A stretch of 64,000 bases of DNA from Gammaproteobacteria bacterium (GCA_027459765.1 DAIDHD010000051.1:1-64000); one strand, 5' to 3'; shown: positions 30,120 through 39,987, counted from the stretch's first letter. Notes: a model not told the origin generated them from the letters alone. A program made the numbers and translations.

Positions 30120-30655
30120 ACGGGATCGTCCATCTCCAGCAACCGCTGCTTGTCCTCGTTGGGTATCGGCAGGATCTCGGCGAGCCGGTGCCCGACCCAG
30201 GCGGCGTCATCCAACTGAAGATCCATGCCCTCGTAGGCCTCGCCGAGTTGCGGCAACACCTCGCCGATCAGTTCCGCGAGCCGCCGATGCCGTTCAGGCA
30301 CCGCCAGCCGCGGCACCACCGGCAGCCACTCGACCTCGCCCACGTTGAGTCCGTCGTTCTGGCGGCTGCGCTCGAGTATGCGGAATTTCCTCGTGCCGAC
30401 GCAGGACAGACCGAGCAGGCCGTCAGGCAACTGATCGAAATCACGGATCTCCGCCAGCGTGCCCACGTCGTGCATGAGCGCAGGGCCGACCTCCCTGCCC
30501 TCCTTGATGAGCGCCACGCCGAAGCCGGTGGACTCGCGCATGCAGCGCCTCACCATGTCCACGTAGCGCGTCTCGAAGATGCGCAACGGCAGCGGACCGC
30601 CGGGAAACAGCACCAGGTTGAGCGGAAACAGCGGAATGGTGGCCCGGTCGGTCAC
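30086..30655 (-). CDS. Lon protease N-terminal-domain protein (LON substrate-binding domain only)
   Basis: Stand-alone Lon-N (PUA-like) domain without ATPase or protease parts. The start IPLFPLNLVLFPGGPLPLRIFE is diagnostic, and the remaining 189 aa follow the family to DALSDLA. Such proteins are widespread in proteobacteria and of unknown function, perhaps protein binding. The GTG start overlaps the mpl stop as GTGA (30652-30655). It converges on the CPBP gene with a 34-base overlap of coding ends. Confidence 0.88.
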   Translation of the reverse strand: MTDRATIPLFPLNLVLFPGGPLPLRIFETRYVDMVRRCMRESTGFGVALIKEGREVGPALMHDVGTLAEIRDFDQLPDGLLGLSCVGTRKFRILERSRQNDGLNVGEVEWLPVVPRLAVPERHRRLAELIGEVLPQLGEAYEGMDLQLDDAAWVGHRLAEILPIPNEDKQRLLEMDDPVQRLDALSDLA

Positions 30656-32037
30656 GCGCCGCGCTCCCGGGCAGCGAGCGCGGCGAGGAGCTTGTCGTGC
30701 AGCCCGCCGAAGCCGCCGTTGCTCATGACGAGGATGCGGTCCCCCGGACGCGCGTCGGCCGCGACCGCAGCGGCGAGTTCATCGACGCCTGACGCGAAGC
30801 CCGCGCGTGCGCCGAGCGCGGCGACCGCGCCGCGCAGGTCCCAACCGAGCGTCGGCGGCGTATAGAACCAGGCTCGATCGGCGTCCGCCAGAGCCGCCGC
30901 GAGCTGCGCGCGGTGCACGCCGAGCTTCATGGTGTTGGAGCGTGCCTCGAGCACGGCCACCAGGCGTCCGCCGGCGGCGTTGCCGCGCAACGCTCGAACC
31001 GTCGCCTCGATGGCCGTCGGGTGATGCGCGAAGTCGTCGTAGACCGCGACTCCGCCCACCGTGCCGCGCAATTCGAGCCGGCGCCTCACGCCGCGAAACG
31101 CGCCGATCGCATCCGCCGCTGCCTGCGGCGCCACGCCGACATGCGCCGCGGCGGCGATCGCGGCGAGTGCGTTCATGGCATTGTGTTCTCCGAGCAGCGG
31201 CGAGCGCACCACGGCCACACGTTCGCCCCGGTGCAACACCGCAAATGCGCTGCCATCCGCCGCCGGCGTGCGCTCCGGCAGCGCGCGCCACTCGGTGTCC
31301 CCGTCTTGCGGACCGAAGCGCTCCACCGGGGTCCAGCATCCGGCATCGAGCACGGCACGCAACTCGGCGTCGGCGCCGTTGACGATCAACCGTCCGGACG
31401 CCGGTACCGTGCGCAGCAGCTGATTGAATTGCCTGCGGATGGCGGCGACGTCGGGATAGATGTCGGCGTGGTCGTATTCCAGGTTGTTGAGGATGGCGGT
31501 GCGCGGCGCGTAGTGCACGAACTTGGCGCGCTTGTCGAAGAACGCGGTGTCGTACTCGTCCGCCTCTATGACGAAATAGGGCGCGGCGCCCAGTCGCGCG
31601 CTCACCGGGAAGTTGCCCGGCACGCCGCCGATCAGGAAGCCGGGCGCGAGCCCGGCGTGCTCGAGAATCCAGGCGAGCAGGCTCGACGTGGTGGTCTTGC
31701 CGTGGGTGCCCGCCACCGCGAGCACGTGCCGCCCCTGCAGCACGTGTTCGCGCAGCCACTGCGGCCCCGACACGTACGGCAGACCGCGATCGAGCATGGC
31801 CTCCACCACGGGCATGCCTCGGCTGAGCGCGTTGCCGACCACGATCACGTCAGGGGCCGGATCGAGCTGCTCGGGGCCGTAACCGCGCACGAACCGGATT
31901 CCGAGCGCCTCGAGCTGCGTGCTCATCGGCGGATAGACGTCGAGATCGGACCCCGTGACGCGATGGCCCGCCGCCTTGGCGATCGCGGCCAGTCCTCCCA
32001 TGAAGGTGCCCGCGATGCCGAGGACGTGCACGTGCAT
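30652..32037 (-). CDS. mpl: UDP-MurNAc:L-alanyl-gamma-D-glutamyl-meso-diaminopimelate ligase
   Basis: Recycling ligase that attaches the murein tripeptide directly to UDP-MurNAc. Mur-ligase order is clear: Rossmann start MHVHVLGIAGTFMGGLAAIA (GTFMGG is the Mpl wording, unlike MurC), ATP site AVAGTHGKTTTSSLL, FVIEADEYDTAFFDKR, HNAMNALAAIAAAAH, and C-terminal YDDFAHHPTAIEATV. 461 aa, near E. coli's 457. The ATG at 32037 is six bases after the end of a small membrane-protein gene on the same strand. With murA and lpoA it makes a recurring peptidoglycan theme. Confidence 0.96.
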   Translation of the reverse strand: MHVHVLGIAGTFMGGLAAIAKAAGHRVTGSDLDVYPPMSTQLEALGIRFVRGYGPEQLDPAPDVIVVGNALSRGMPVVEAMLDRGLPYVSGPQWLREHVLQGRHVLAVAGTHGKTTTSSLLAWILEHAGLAPGFLIGGVPGNFPVSARLGAAPYFVIEADEYDTAFFDKRAKFVHYAPRTAILNNLEYDHADIYPDVAAIRRQFNQLLRTVPASGRLIVNGADAELRAVLDAGCWTPVERFGPQDGDTEWRALPERTPAADGSAFAVLHRGERVAVVRSPLLGEHNAMNALAAIAAAAHVGVAPQAAADAIGAFRGVRRRLELRGTVGGVAVYDDFAHHPTAIEATVRALRGNAAGGRLVAVLEARSNTMKLGVHRAQLAAALADADRAWFYTPPTLGWDLRGAVAALGARAGFASGVDELAAAVAADARPGDRILVMSNGGFGGLHDKLLAALAARERGA

Positions 32038-32042
32038 GGCGT

Positions 32043-32582
32043 TCAGCCGGACGGCAGGAGCTGACGCTCGAGCGCCATCGAGAGCAACAGGTAGCCGACG
32101 CTGATGGCCGCGCCCACGCCGACCCCGGTCTCCAGCGCCGCCGACCAGATATTCGCGCACGCGAGCGCGTACCACGCGAGGCCCGCGAGCAACGACAAGC
32201 CGAGCGGCAGCGAGATGGCGCGGTCCGGGCCGGCCATGTCGAGCAGCGTGCTCAAGGGATACAGGGCGAGCTCGGCGAGAACCGCCACTCCGAGCAGCGC
32301 GATCGCGGTCTGCAGGAATCGGTGGGAGTGCCGCGCGAGTGCGAGCACCGCCCACGCGAACGCGAGCGGCAAACCGACGGCGAGAAGGATGCGCGTGCCC
32401 AGGCGGTCACCGTCGCTCGGCGGCAGGAATGCGCCGAGCACCTCGAGAGCCGCGGCTGCGGCGGCAACCAGCGCCAGCAACGTCCGCGACGCGGGCAGCT
32501 GCGCCGGGGAGCGCCGGCGCAGGGCGATTTCCCAGAAGGCTTTTACGAGTCGCAGCATGGAACGATTGAGTATGATGCCCAT
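32043..32582 (-). CDS. Hypothetical multi-pass membrane protein
   Basis: Unrecognised 179-aa membrane protein with about five hydrophobic segments: LLALVAAAAAALEVLGAFL, LLAVGLPLAFAWAVLAL, TAIALLGVAVLAELAL, LGLSLLAGLAWYALAC and VGVGAAISVGYLLLS. The N-terminus is basic (LRLVKAFWEIALRRRSPAQ). No catalytic motif is visible. ATG 32582 is used; MLRLVKAF at 32558 is an equally good start. It ends five bases before mpl and so probably shares its message. It is divergent from rnd, and the 5' ends are only 26 bases apart. The topology slightly recalls YIP1-like proteins, but I cannot assign it. Confidence 0.72.
   Translation of the reverse strand: MGIILNRSMLRLVKAFWEIALRRRSPAQLPASRTLLALVAAAAAALEVLGAFLPPSDGDRLGTRILLAVGLPLAFAWAVLALARHSHRFLQTAIALLGVAVLAELALYPLSTLLDMAGPDRAISLPLGLSLLAGLAWYALACANIWSAALETGVGVGAAISVGYLLLSMALERQLLPSG
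32571..32576 (+). promoter_or_regulatory. -10-like box of rnd
   Basis: TATGAT lies 32 bases before the rnd start and overlaps the start region of the divergent membrane-protein gene. No -35 hexamer matches at the expected distance. Confidence 0.4.
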
Positions 32583-32608
32583 CTCGATTGTACACGCGCG
32601 GGACGGGC

Positions 32609-33706
32609 ATGCCGGAAGCGATTTGGATCGACAGCGCCGCGGCTCTGGCCGCACTCGCGCGCGCGCTCGAGGCGCGCACCGCGATCGGCATTGACACTGA
32701 GTTCCTGCGTGAGCGCACCTTCTTCCCGAAGCTGTGCCTGGTGCAGATCGCGGCCGGCGGCGAGATCTGGTGCGTGGACGCCATCGCCATCGAGGACCTC
32801 GAACCGCTCGCGGGAGCGCTCACCGCGGACGCCACGCGCAAGATCGCGCACGCCGCGCGCCAGGACCTCGAGGCGCTTTACCTGGTCACGCGGCGGGTGG
32901 CGGCTCCGGTATTCGACACCCAGGTGGCCGCGGGCTGCGCCGGCTTGCGGCCGCAGATGGGCTACGCGGAGCTCGTGCACAACCTGCTCGGGGTGACCTT
33001 GCCGAAAGGCGAGACGCGTACCGACTGGTCCAAGCGACCGCTCACCGCCGCACAACTCACCTACGCGGCGGAGGACGTGCACTACCTGGAGGAGATCACC
33101 GCGTTGCTCGAGACGCGGCTGCGCGAGCTCGGCCGTTTGCACTGGGTCCTGGAGGATTGCCGCGCTCTCAGCGATCCGCGCGGTTTCGAGCCTGACCCGG
33201 CGCGCGCCGGCGAGCGCCTCAAAGGCATTGCGCAACTGCCTCCCCGGCCGCGAGCGCTCGCGCAGCGAATCGCAACGTGGCGCGAGCGGCTGGCGCGGGA
33301 GCGCAATCTGCCCCGTGCCTGGATCCTGCCGGACGCCGCCATCTTCGCGGTGGCGTACGCCGCGCCCGCCACCCGCGCCGCTCTCGCCGCCGTACGCGGC
33401 ATGCCCGAGCGATTCTCGGAGGGGTTCGCGTCCAGCCTGCTCGAGACGCTGAACGAGCCGCGGCAGGAAACGGCGGAGGATGCCGCCGCCGCCCTTCCGG
33501 GTCGGCCGACGCCGGAGCAGAAGGCCTGCATGGATCGGCTGGCGGCGCTGGTCGACGATCGCGCCCGGGAACTCGGGGTGAGCCCGGAAATCCTCGCGCC
33601 CCGCGGTGAACTCAAGGCCTTGGCCCTTGGCCGTCGCCACTCCGGCGCCCTCGAGGGATGGCGACGCGAGATGATCGGCGAGAGGCTCCTCGCGGCCCTC
33701 GACTGA
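32609..33706 (+). CDS. rnd: Ribonuclease D
   Basis: 3'-5' exoribonuclease of the DEDD family that trims tRNA and other RNA 3' ends. The exonuclease motifs are GIDTEFLRERTFFPKLCLVQ (DxE), IAHAARQDLEAL (the second Asp), and TYAAEDVHYL (YxxxD). Two HRDC-like helical domains follow (about 205-290 and 300-365), including PRAWILPDAAIFAVA. 365 aa, near E. coli's 375. ATG 32609 gives MPEAIWIDS; a start seven codons upstream is possible. It stands alone and converges on adk with 15 bases between. Confidence 0.95.
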   Translation: MPEAIWIDSAAALAALARALEARTAIGIDTEFLRERTFFPKLCLVQIAAGGEIWCVDAIAIEDLEPLAGALTADATRKIAHAARQDLEALYLVTRRVAAPVFDTQVAAGCAGLRPQMGYAELVHNLLGVTLPKGETRTDWSKRPLTAAQLTYAAEDVHYLEEITALLETRLRELGRLHWVLEDCRALSDPRGFEPDPARAGERLKGIAQLPPRPRALAQRIATWRERLARERNLPRAWILPDAAIFAVAYAAPATRAALAAVRGMPERFSEGFASSLLETLNEPRQETAEDAAAALPGRPTPEQKACMDRLAALVDDRARELGVSPEILAPRGELKALALGRRHSGALEGWRREMIGERLLAALD

Positions 33707-33721
33707 CGCGCGCCCGGAAGG

Positions 33722-34372
33722 TCAGGCCGCGACCGCGGCCTCGATGCGCCGGAACACCGTGTCGGTGTCCGCATCGGCTTGCACGACCCGCAGCAAGCCG
33801 GCGTTGCGGTAGTGATCCACCAGCGGCTTGGTCTGAGCCTCGTAGACCTCCAGGCGCTTGCCGATGACGTCTTCCTGATCGTCCGGGCGCTGGGTCAGAT
33901 TCGGCATGTCGTCGCAGCGTTCGCAGTGCGGCGGCGTGCCCGGGGGCGCGGTGAACACGTTGAACACCCGCCCGCAATCGCGGCAGGTACGCCGGCCGGT
34001 CAGGCGCTTGAACAGCACCTTGAGGTCGAGATCCAGCAGCACCACCGCGTCGAGCGGCCGGCCGAGGTCGGCGAGCAGCCCTTCGAGGGCCTGCGCCTGC
34101 GCGATGTTGCGTGGAAAGCCGTCCAGGATGAAGCCGCCCGCCGTGTCCGCTGCCGCGAGCCGCTCGCGGATCATGCCGAGAACCGTCGCGTCGTCCACGA
34201 GCTTGCCCGCATCCATGGCCGCCTTGGCGGCCCGCCCGAGCGGCGTCGACTTGGCCACCGCCTCGCGCAGCAGGTCGCCCGTGGATATCTGGGGGATGCC
34301 GTGGGACGCCACGAGGCGCTGCGACTGGGTGCCCTTGCCCGATCCGGGGGCGCCAAGGAGGACGATTCTCAT
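33722..34372 (-). CDS. adk: Adenylate kinase with a four-cysteine zinc lid
   Basis: Interconverts ATP + AMP and 2 ADP. The P-loop is GAPGSGKGT (residues 7-15), the AMP site is PQISTGDLLREAV, and DGFPRNIAQAQALE follows. The lid carries CRDCGRVFN and HCERCDDMPN, a Cys4 set that should bind zinc; E. coli Adk lacks it. 216 aa, the long form. ATG 34372 follows an AT-rich stretch. It is divergent from the PPi-phosphofructokinase gene (171 bases apart). Confidence 0.96.
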   Translation of the reverse strand: MRIVLLGAPGSGKGTQSQRLVASHGIPQISTGDLLREAVAKSTPLGRAAKAAMDAGKLVDDATVLGMIRERLAAADTAGGFILDGFPRNIAQAQALEGLLADLGRPLDAVVLLDLDLKVLFKRLTGRRTCRDCGRVFNVFTAPPGTPPHCERCDDMPNLTQRPDDQEDVIGKRLEVYEAQTKPLVDHYRNAGLLRVVQADADTDTVFRRIEAAVAA

Positions 34373-34489
34373 TATGGTAACGCTCTACGCCGAGGCATCG
34401 ATTTTAAAAAAGCTCATCAAAATACCCGGAGCCCCCGCCTTGCGTCAAACGCCGGAGCGACGCGCCGTGCCGCTGCCCCGCCTTTCGGC

Positions 34490-34495
34490 TATTCT
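34490..34495 (+). promoter_or_regulatory. -10-like box of the PPi-phosphofructokinase gene
   Basis: TATTCT followed by GCGCCGC lies 48 bases before the start codon in the adk-pfp divergent gap. No -35 match is visible. Confidence 0.35.
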
Positions 34496-34543
34496 GCGCC
34501 GCTTGAAGCACGGCGCACGAGCGTCGCGCGCCGAGGGCCCGAC

Positions 34544-35815
34544 ATGAAGCGCACGATTCCCAAGAACGCGCTGTACGCGCAGTCCGGCGGCGTGTCCGCC
34601 GTCATCAATGCCTCCGCCTGCGGCGTCATAGAGACGGCGCGCCAGGCGCGCGGCCGCATCGGCAAGGTCTACGCCGGTCGCCACGGCATCGTCGGGGCCC
34701 TCACCGAGGACCTTATCGACACCGGCCTCGAGAGCCCCGAGACCATTCGTGCTCTGCGCCACACGCCGGGCGGCGCGTTCGGCTCGGCGCGCTACAAGCT
34801 GTCGAGCATCGAGAAGAACCGCGCCCAGTACGAACGGCTGATCGAGGTGTTTCGCGCCCACGACATCGGCTATTTCTTCTACAACGGCGGCAACGACTCC
34901 ATGGACACCGCTCACAAGGTGTCCGAGATCGGCTCGCAGATGGGCTATCCCATCGTCTGCATCGGCATCCCGAAGACCGTCGACAACGACCTCGCTCATA
35001 CCGACTGTTGCCCGGGATTCGGCTCCGCCGCCAAATACGTGGCCGTGTCGACCCGGGAGGCGGCGCTCGACGTGGCATCCATGGCGCGCACCTCGACCAA
35101 GGTTTTCGTGCTCGAAGTGATGGGACGGCACGCGGGCTGGCTCGCTGCAGCCGCCGGTCTGGCCGCGCACCGCCGCGGTGATGCGCCGCACATCATCCTC
35201 CTGCCCGAGATCCCGTTCGAGCGCGAGCGTTACCTCGCCAAGGTGCAGGAAAGCGTCGAGCGCCACGGGCACTGCGTCGTGGTGGTGTCCGAAGGGGTGC
35301 GCGACACCGAGGGCCGCTTCCTGGCCGAGGCCGGCAGCAAGGATTCTTTCGGACATACCCAGCTCGGCGGCGTCGGCCCGGTGATAGCGCAGATGACCCA
35401 GACGGCGCTCGGGCACAAATTCCACTGGGCCGTGGCGGACTACCTGCAGCGCGCCGGCCGGCACATCGCATCGCGTGTGGACGTCGAGCAGGCATACGCC
35501 GTCGGCAAGGCCGCCGTCCAGTTCGCGCTCGCGGGCAAGAACGCGGTGATGCCCACCATCGTGCGCAAGTCCTCGAGCCCCTATCGCTGGACCATCGGCG
35601 AGGCGCCGCTGGCCGCGGTCGCGAACACCGAACGCAAGCTGCCTCGCCACTTCATCACCGAGGACGGCTTCGGCATCACGCCTGCTTGCCGCCGCTACCT
35701 GGCTCCCTTGATCGAGGGCGAGGACTATCCGCCCTACGAGCGCGGCGTGCCGCATTATGCGCGGCTCGCGGGCCGCCCGGTCAGGCGACGCCTGCGCACT
35801 CCCTTTACGCTATGA
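34544..35815 (+). CDS. pfp: Pyrophosphate-dependent 6-phosphofructokinase
   Basis: Reversible phosphofructokinase that uses PPi instead of ATP. The donor-specific residues are diagnostic: GGNDSMDT (ATP enzymes have Gly at the position of this Asp) and IPKTVDNDL, where Lys replaces the Gly of ATP-PFK's PGTIDND. Other blocks are AQSGGVSAVINASACG, FGSAAKYVAVSTREA and MGRHAGWLAAAAGLA. 423 aa, the size of the bacterial PPi-PFK type rather than the 320-aa ATP enzyme. ATG 34544 gives MKRTIPKNALYAQSGG. The H+-pyrophosphatase gene follows by 72 bases on the same strand, linking both to PPi. Confidence 0.94.
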   Translation: MKRTIPKNALYAQSGGVSAVINASACGVIETARQARGRIGKVYAGRHGIVGALTEDLIDTGLESPETIRALRHTPGGAFGSARYKLSSIEKNRAQYERLIEVFRAHDIGYFFYNGGNDSMDTAHKVSEIGSQMGYPIVCIGIPKTVDNDLAHTDCCPGFGSAAKYVAVSTREAALDVASMARTSTKVFVLEVMGRHAGWLAAAAGLAAHRRGDAPHIILLPEIPFERERYLAKVQESVERHGHCVVVVSEGVRDTEGRFLAEAGSKDSFGHTQLGGVGPVIAQMTQTALGHKFHWAVADYLQRAGRHIASRVDVEQAYAVGKAAVQFALAGKNAVMPTIVRKSSSPYRWTIGEAPLAAVANTERKLPRHFITEDGFGITPACRRYLAPLIEGEDYPPYERGVPHYARLAGRPVRRRLRTPFTL

Positions 35816-35816
35816 T
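35811..35816 (+). promoter_or_regulatory. -10-like box of hppA
   Basis: TATGAT followed by TCACGCGC overlaps the pfp stop codon and lies 72 bases before the hppA start. It would give hppA its own transcript in addition to read-through. No -35 match is visible. Confidence 0.4.
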
Positions 35817-35887
35817 TCACGCGCTTTAGACCGACACAACGATAACGACGACTCCACGATTCAACTCAATATATTCAAGGCGGTTTC

Positions 35888-37939
35888 ATGAGTCTCGACA
35901 ACGCAGTCTGGCTGGCGATCGGCGCAGGGGTGCTCGCGATCGCTTATGGTCTCGTCTCGGTGCGCTGGATCCTGGCGCAACCCGCGGGCAACGCGCGCAT
36001 GCAGGAGATCGCCGCGGCCGTGCAGGCGGGCGCGCGTGCGTACCTGAACCGGCAGTACAGCACCATCGCCTTCGTCGGGGTGGTGCTCTTCGTGGCGATC
36101 GGCCTGGCGCTCGACTGGCCGACCGCCGGCGGCTTCGCCGTCGGCGCGATCCTGTCGGGTCTCGCCGGCTACATCGGCATGTTCATCTCGGTGCGCGCCA
36201 ACGTGCGCACCGCCCAGGCGGCCACCGGCGGCATCAACGCGGCGCTCAAGGTCGCGTTCCGCGGCGGTGCGATCACCGGCATGCTGGTGGTCGGCCTGGG
36301 ACTGCTGGGCGTCGCCGGCTACTTCCACCTCATGGCGCTCGTGCTCGGCGACTCGCAGGCCGCGCTGCGCTCGCTGGTGGGTCTCGCCTTCGGCGGCTCC
36401 CTGATCTCGATCTTCGCGCGGCTCGGCGGCGGCATCTTTACCAAGGGTGCCGACGTCGGCGCGGACCTCGTGGGCAAGGTCGAGGCCGGCATCCCCGAGG
36501 ACGACCCCCGCAATCCCGCGGTGATCGCCGACAACGTCGGCGACAACGTCGGCGACTGCGCCGGCATGGCGGCGGACCTGTTCGAGACCTATGCGGTGAC
36601 GCTGGTGGCCACCATGCTGCTCGGCGGGCTGGTGATGAGCGGCGCAGGTGAACGCGCGGTGCTCTTCCCGCTGGTTCTCGGCGCGATCTCCATCGTCTCC
36701 TCCATCATCGGCACCTTCTTCGTGGTGGCGAAGGAAGGCGGCAAGATCATGAACGCGCTCTACAAGGGCGTGATGGTGTCCGGCGTGATCTCGGCCGTCG
36801 CGTTCTACTTCGTCGCGCACGCCATCATGGGCGAGCGCGCCACGGCCATGTGGCTGTGCACGATGGTGGGATTGGCGCTCACGGCGGCCATGATCGTGAT
36901 CACCGAGTACTACACCGCCACCGAGTATCAGCCGGTACGGCACGTCGCCGGCGCGTCGCAGACCGGACACGCCACCAACATCATCGCCGGCCTCGGCGTA
37001 TCGATGAAGGCGTGCGCGCTGCCCGTGATCGCGGTGACCTTGAGCATCTGGGCGGCCTACCAGCTCGCCGGCCTGTACGGCATCGCGATCGCCGCCACGG
37101 CCATGCTTTCCATGACCGGCATGATCGTCGCGCTCGACGCCTACGGTCCGATCACCGACAACGCGGGCGGCATCGCCGAGATGGCGGGCCTCGACAAGAA
37201 GGTGCGCGACGTCACCGATCCTCTGGACGCGGTGGGCAACACCACCAAGGCGGTCACCAAGGGCTACGCGATCGGCTCGGCGGGTCTCGCCGCGCTGGTC
37301 CTGTTCGCGGACTACACCCACAAGCTCGAGGAAGTGCTCGGCCACGCCACCAGCTTCGACCTGTCCAATCCGGCGGTGATCATCGGTCTGTTCATCGGCG
37401 GTCTCATCCCCTACCTGTTCGGCGCCATGGCGATGGAGGCGGTTGGCCGCGCGGCCGGCGCGGTGGTGAACGAGGTCCGGCGCCAGTTCCGCGAGATCGC
37501 CGGCATCATGGAGGGCACTTCCAAGCCCGACTACTCGCGCGCGGTGGACATGCTCACGCGCGCGGCGATCAAGGAGATGATCGTCCCCTCGCTGCTGCCC
37601 ATCCTCGTGCCCATCGTGCTCGTGTTCGTGGTCAATTGGCTGATGGGGCCGGGCGCCGGCGTGCAGGCCCTCGGCGGCCTGCTCATCGGCACCATCGTCA
37701 CCGGCCTGTTCGTGGCCATTTCCATGACCACGGGCGGCGGCGCATGGGACAACGCCAAGAAGTACATCGAGGAAGGCAACTTCGGCGGCAAAGGCTCCGA
37801 CGCGCACAAGGCGGCGGTGACGGGCGACACCGTCGGCGATCCCTACAAGGACACCGCCGGCCCGGCCATCAACCCGCTCATCAAGATCATCAACATCGTC
37901 GCGCTGCTGCTCGTGCCCGTGCTCGGGCACACCGGCTGA
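35888..37939 (+). CDS. hppA: K+-independent proton-translocating pyrophosphatase
   Basis: Membrane-integral pyrophosphatase that couples PPi hydrolysis (or synthesis) to proton transport. About 16 membrane helices span 683 aa. Substrate-binding blocks are [30 protein letters not shown], and [13 protein letters not shown] with [20 protein letters not shown]. The residue after GNTT is Lys ([19 protein letters not shown]), the marker of potassium-independent H+-PPases. It starts with ATG 35888 and a weak AAGGCGG ribosome site. Next to PPi-phosphofructokinase, it can set the cell's PPi level. Confidence 0.97.
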   Translation: MSLDNAVWLAIGAGVLAIAYGLVSVRWILAQPAGNARMQEIAAAVQAGARAYLNRQYSTIAFVGVVLFVAIGLALDWPTAGGFAVGAILSGLAGYIGMFISVRANVRTAQAATGGINAALKVAFRGGAITGMLVVGLGLLGVAGYFHLMALVLGDSQAALRSLVGLAFGGSLISIFARLGGGIFTKGADVGADLVGKVEAGIPEDDPRNPAVIADNVGDNVGDCAGMAADLFETYAVTLVATMLLGGLVMSGAGERAVLFPLVLGAISIVSSIIGTFFVVAKEGGKIMNALYKGVMVSGVISAVAFYFVAHAIMGERATAMWLCTMVGLALTAAMIVITEYYTATEYQPVRHVAGASQTGHATNIIAGLGVSMKACALPVIAVTLSIWAAYQLAGLYGIAIAATAMLSMTGMIVALDAYGPITDNAGGIAEMAGLDKKVRDVTDPLDAVGNTTKAVTKGYAIGSAGLAALVLFADYTHKLEEVLGHATSFDLSNPAVIIGLFIGGLIPYLFGAMAMEAVGRAAGAVVNEVRRQFREIAGIMEGTSKPDYSRAVDMLTRAAIKEMIVPSLLPILVPIVLVFVVNWLMGPGAGVQALGGLLIGTIVTGLFVAISMTTGGGAWDNAKKYIEEGNFGGKGSDAHKAAVTGDTVGDPYKDTAGPAINPLIKIINIVALLLVPVLGHTG

Positions 37940-37960
37940 CGCCCCGGAAGGCGAAGGCGA

Positions 37961-37986
37961 GCGCCGCGGCCACGGGGCCGCGGCGC
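37961..37986 (+). other. Perfect 11-bp GC stem-loop at the hppA 3' end
   Basis: 37961-37971 pairs exactly with 37976-37986 across a four-base loop, 22 bases after the hppA stop and in front of the convergent cysE end. No T tract follows, so it is a 3'-end structure rather than a textbook intrinsic terminator. Confidence 0.55.
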
Positions 37987-38012
37987 AAGTCTCGCGCCGG
38001 GCGGGCGGCGCC

Positions 38013-38993
38013 TCAAATATCGAAGTAGGATGCCTCCGCGTCGCCCACCCCGTCGCGGGTGGCGACGCGCAGATCCGGCTCCTTCAGGGACACCCTAGAG
38101 CGCGGCGGCACGCTTCGCGTGAGGAACACGGAGCCGCCGATCACGCTGCCCGCGCCCACCACCGTGTCGCCACCGAGTACCGTCGCATTGGCGTACAGCG
38201 TCGCCCCATCCTCGACGGTGGGGTGGCGCTTGCGCCCGCGGATGATCTGCCCCGCCGGATCGCGCGGGAAGGACAGCGCGCCGAGGGTCACGCCCTGGTA
38301 GAGCTTCACGCCTTCGCCGATTTCGGTGGTCTCGCCGATCACCACCCCGGTGGCGTGGTCGATGAAGAGTCCTGCGCCGATGCGCGCACCGGGATGTATG
38401 TCGCAGCCGGTGCGCGAGTGGGCCCACTCGGTCATGATCCTCGCCATCATGGGCACGCCGAGGTCGTAGAGCGCGTGCGCGATACGATAGACGCTCACGG
38501 CGAGTAGCCCGGGATAGGCGAGGATCACCTCGTCGAGGTCGGTCGCCGCCGGATCGCCGTCGAACGCCGCCTGCACGTCCCTCACCAGCAGCGCGCGGAT
38601 CTGCGGTAGCCGGCTCATGAACAGCTGGGTGAGCACGTGTGCCCGGGGAGCGCACTCGCGTGCGGCGTTGGGCGCACCCTCGCGCTCCCGCCCGTAGCAC
38701 AGGCAGTGCTCGATTTCGCGCTCGATGTTCGGCGCGAGCGCGACCAGCTGCTGCGAGACGTGCTCCTTGAGCGTCTCGTGGGACAGGTCGCGGCGCCCGA
38801 AGTACCCGGGGTACATGAGATCCAGGATTGCCTCGAGGATCTCGACGATCGCCTCACGCGACGGCAGAAAACGCCGCGATATGCGCCGCGCGCGCGGATC
38901 GGCGCGGTAGCTCTCGACCAGGGACGCGGTGAGTTCCTCGAGCGCCGTGGGCGCCGCGAGCCCGTCACCCGCCGCGTTCGCAGGAACGCTCAT
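38013..38993 (-). CDS. cysE: Serine O-acetyltransferase, EpsC/long type
   Basis: Makes O-acetylserine from serine and acetyl-CoA for cysteine synthesis. The N-terminal helical domain (1-170) is followed by a left-handed beta-helix of hexapeptide repeats with CDIHPGARIGAGLFIDHATG, VVIGETTEIGEGVKLYQGVT and RHPTVEDGATLYANATVLGG. The catalytic His lies in IDHATG. 326 aa, longer than E. coli CysE (273), as in the EpsC group. ATG 38993 is ten bases after the cysK stop, so the two steps are co-expressed. Confidence 0.95.
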   Translation of the reverse strand: MSVPANAAGDGLAAPTALEELTASLVESYRADPRARRISRRFLPSREAIVEILEAILDLMYPGYFGRRDLSHETLKEHVSQQLVALAPNIEREIEHCLCYGREREGAPNAARECAPRAHVLTQLFMSRLPQIRALLVRDVQAAFDGDPAATDLDEVILAYPGLLAVSVYRIAHALYDLGVPMMARIMTEWAHSRTGCDIHPGARIGAGLFIDHATGVVIGETTEIGEGVKLYQGVTLGALSFPRDPAGQIIRGRKRHPTVEDGATLYANATVLGGDTVVGAGSVIGGSVFLTRSVPPRSRVSLKEPDLRVATRDGVGDAEASYFDI

Positions 38994-39003
38994 GGGCGTG
39001 CCG

Positions 39004-39987
39004 TCAGGCGACCGCCTGCATCTTCTCGACCTCGTCGAACAGACCCTCGAAGAGCGCACCGGAGAGATAGCGCTCGCCGGCGTCCGGGAGCACCACCACG
39101 ATGGTCTTGCCCGCCATCGCGGGCTCCCGGGCGATGCGCAGCGCCGCCGCCATGGCCGCTCCGCAGGAGATTCCGCACAGAATGCCTTCCTCGCGCGCGA
39201 GCCGCCGCGCCACGGCGATCGCCTCCTCGTTGCTGACCTGTTCGACGCGGTCGATCAGAGTCAGGTCCAGATTCTTCGGGATGAAGCCCGCTCCCAAGCC
39301 CTGGATCTTGTGGGGCGACGGCGCCAGGGGCTGACCGGCCAGGGTCTGCGTGATCACCGGCGAGTTGGTCGGTTCCACCGCGACGGTGGTGATGGCCTTG
39401 CCGCGGGTGCCCTTGATGTAGCGCGACACCCCCGTGAGGGTGCCACCCGTGCCGACCCCGGACACGAACACGTCGACCTGGCCGTCGGTGTCCTCCCAGA
39501 TCTCGGGACCGGTGGTGCGCTCGTGAATGCCGGGATTGGCCGGATTCTCGAACTGGCGCATGAGCACGTACCTGCCGGGCTCGGCGGCGGCGATCTCCTC
39601 GGCCTTGGCGATGGCGCCCTTCATGCCCTTCGCGCCGGGCGTGAGCACCAGCGTGGCGCCGAAGGCGACCAGGACCTTGCGCCGCTCGAGGCTCATGGTG
39701 TCGGGCATGGTCAACACGCAGCCGTAGCCGCGCGAAGCGGCGGCGAAAGCGAGCGCGATGCCCGTGTTGCCGCTGGTGGCCTCGACGATCGACATGCCGG
39801 GCTTGAGGACTCCGCGCTGCTCGGCGTCCCAGACCATGGCGGCGCCGATGCGGCACTTGACCGAGTAGGCGGGATTGCGGCCCTCGATCTTCGCGAGCAC
39901 GGTGGCGCCGGCGCCGGCGTCGAGCCGGTTGATCCGCACGAGCGGCGTGCGGCCGATGGACTGGGTGTTGTCGTCGTAGATGCGCAT
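39004..39987 (-). CDS. cysK: Cysteine synthase (O-acetylserine sulfhydrylase)
   Basis: PLP enzyme that converts O-acetylserine and sulfide to cysteine. The lysine is in [14 protein letters not shown], the substrate loop is [14 protein letters not shown], the phosphate cup is [17 protein letters not shown], and the C-terminal serine block is [12 protein letters not shown]. 327 aa, like CysK rather than CysM. The usual Asn-Pro-x-x-Ser-x-Lys-Asp/Glu sequence reads Ser-Val-Lys-Cys-Arg here. ATG 39987. It is first in a cysK-cysE pair. Confidence 0.95.
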   Translation of the reverse strand: MRIYDDNTQSIGRTPLVRINRLDAGAGATVLAKIEGRNPAYSVKCRIGAAMVWDAEQRGVLKPGMSIVEATSGNTGIALAFAAASRGYGCVLTMPDTMSLERRKVLVAFGATLVLTPGAKGMKGAIAKAEEIAAAEPGRYVLMRQFENPANPGIHERTTGPEIWEDTDGQVDVFVSGVGTGGTLTGVSRYIKGTRGKAITTVAVEPTNSPVITQTLAGQPLAPSPHKIQGLGAGFIPKNLDLTLIDRVEQVSNEEAIAVARRLAREEGILCGISCGAAMAAALRIAREPAMAGKTIVVVLPDAGERYLSGALFEGLFDEVEKMQAVA

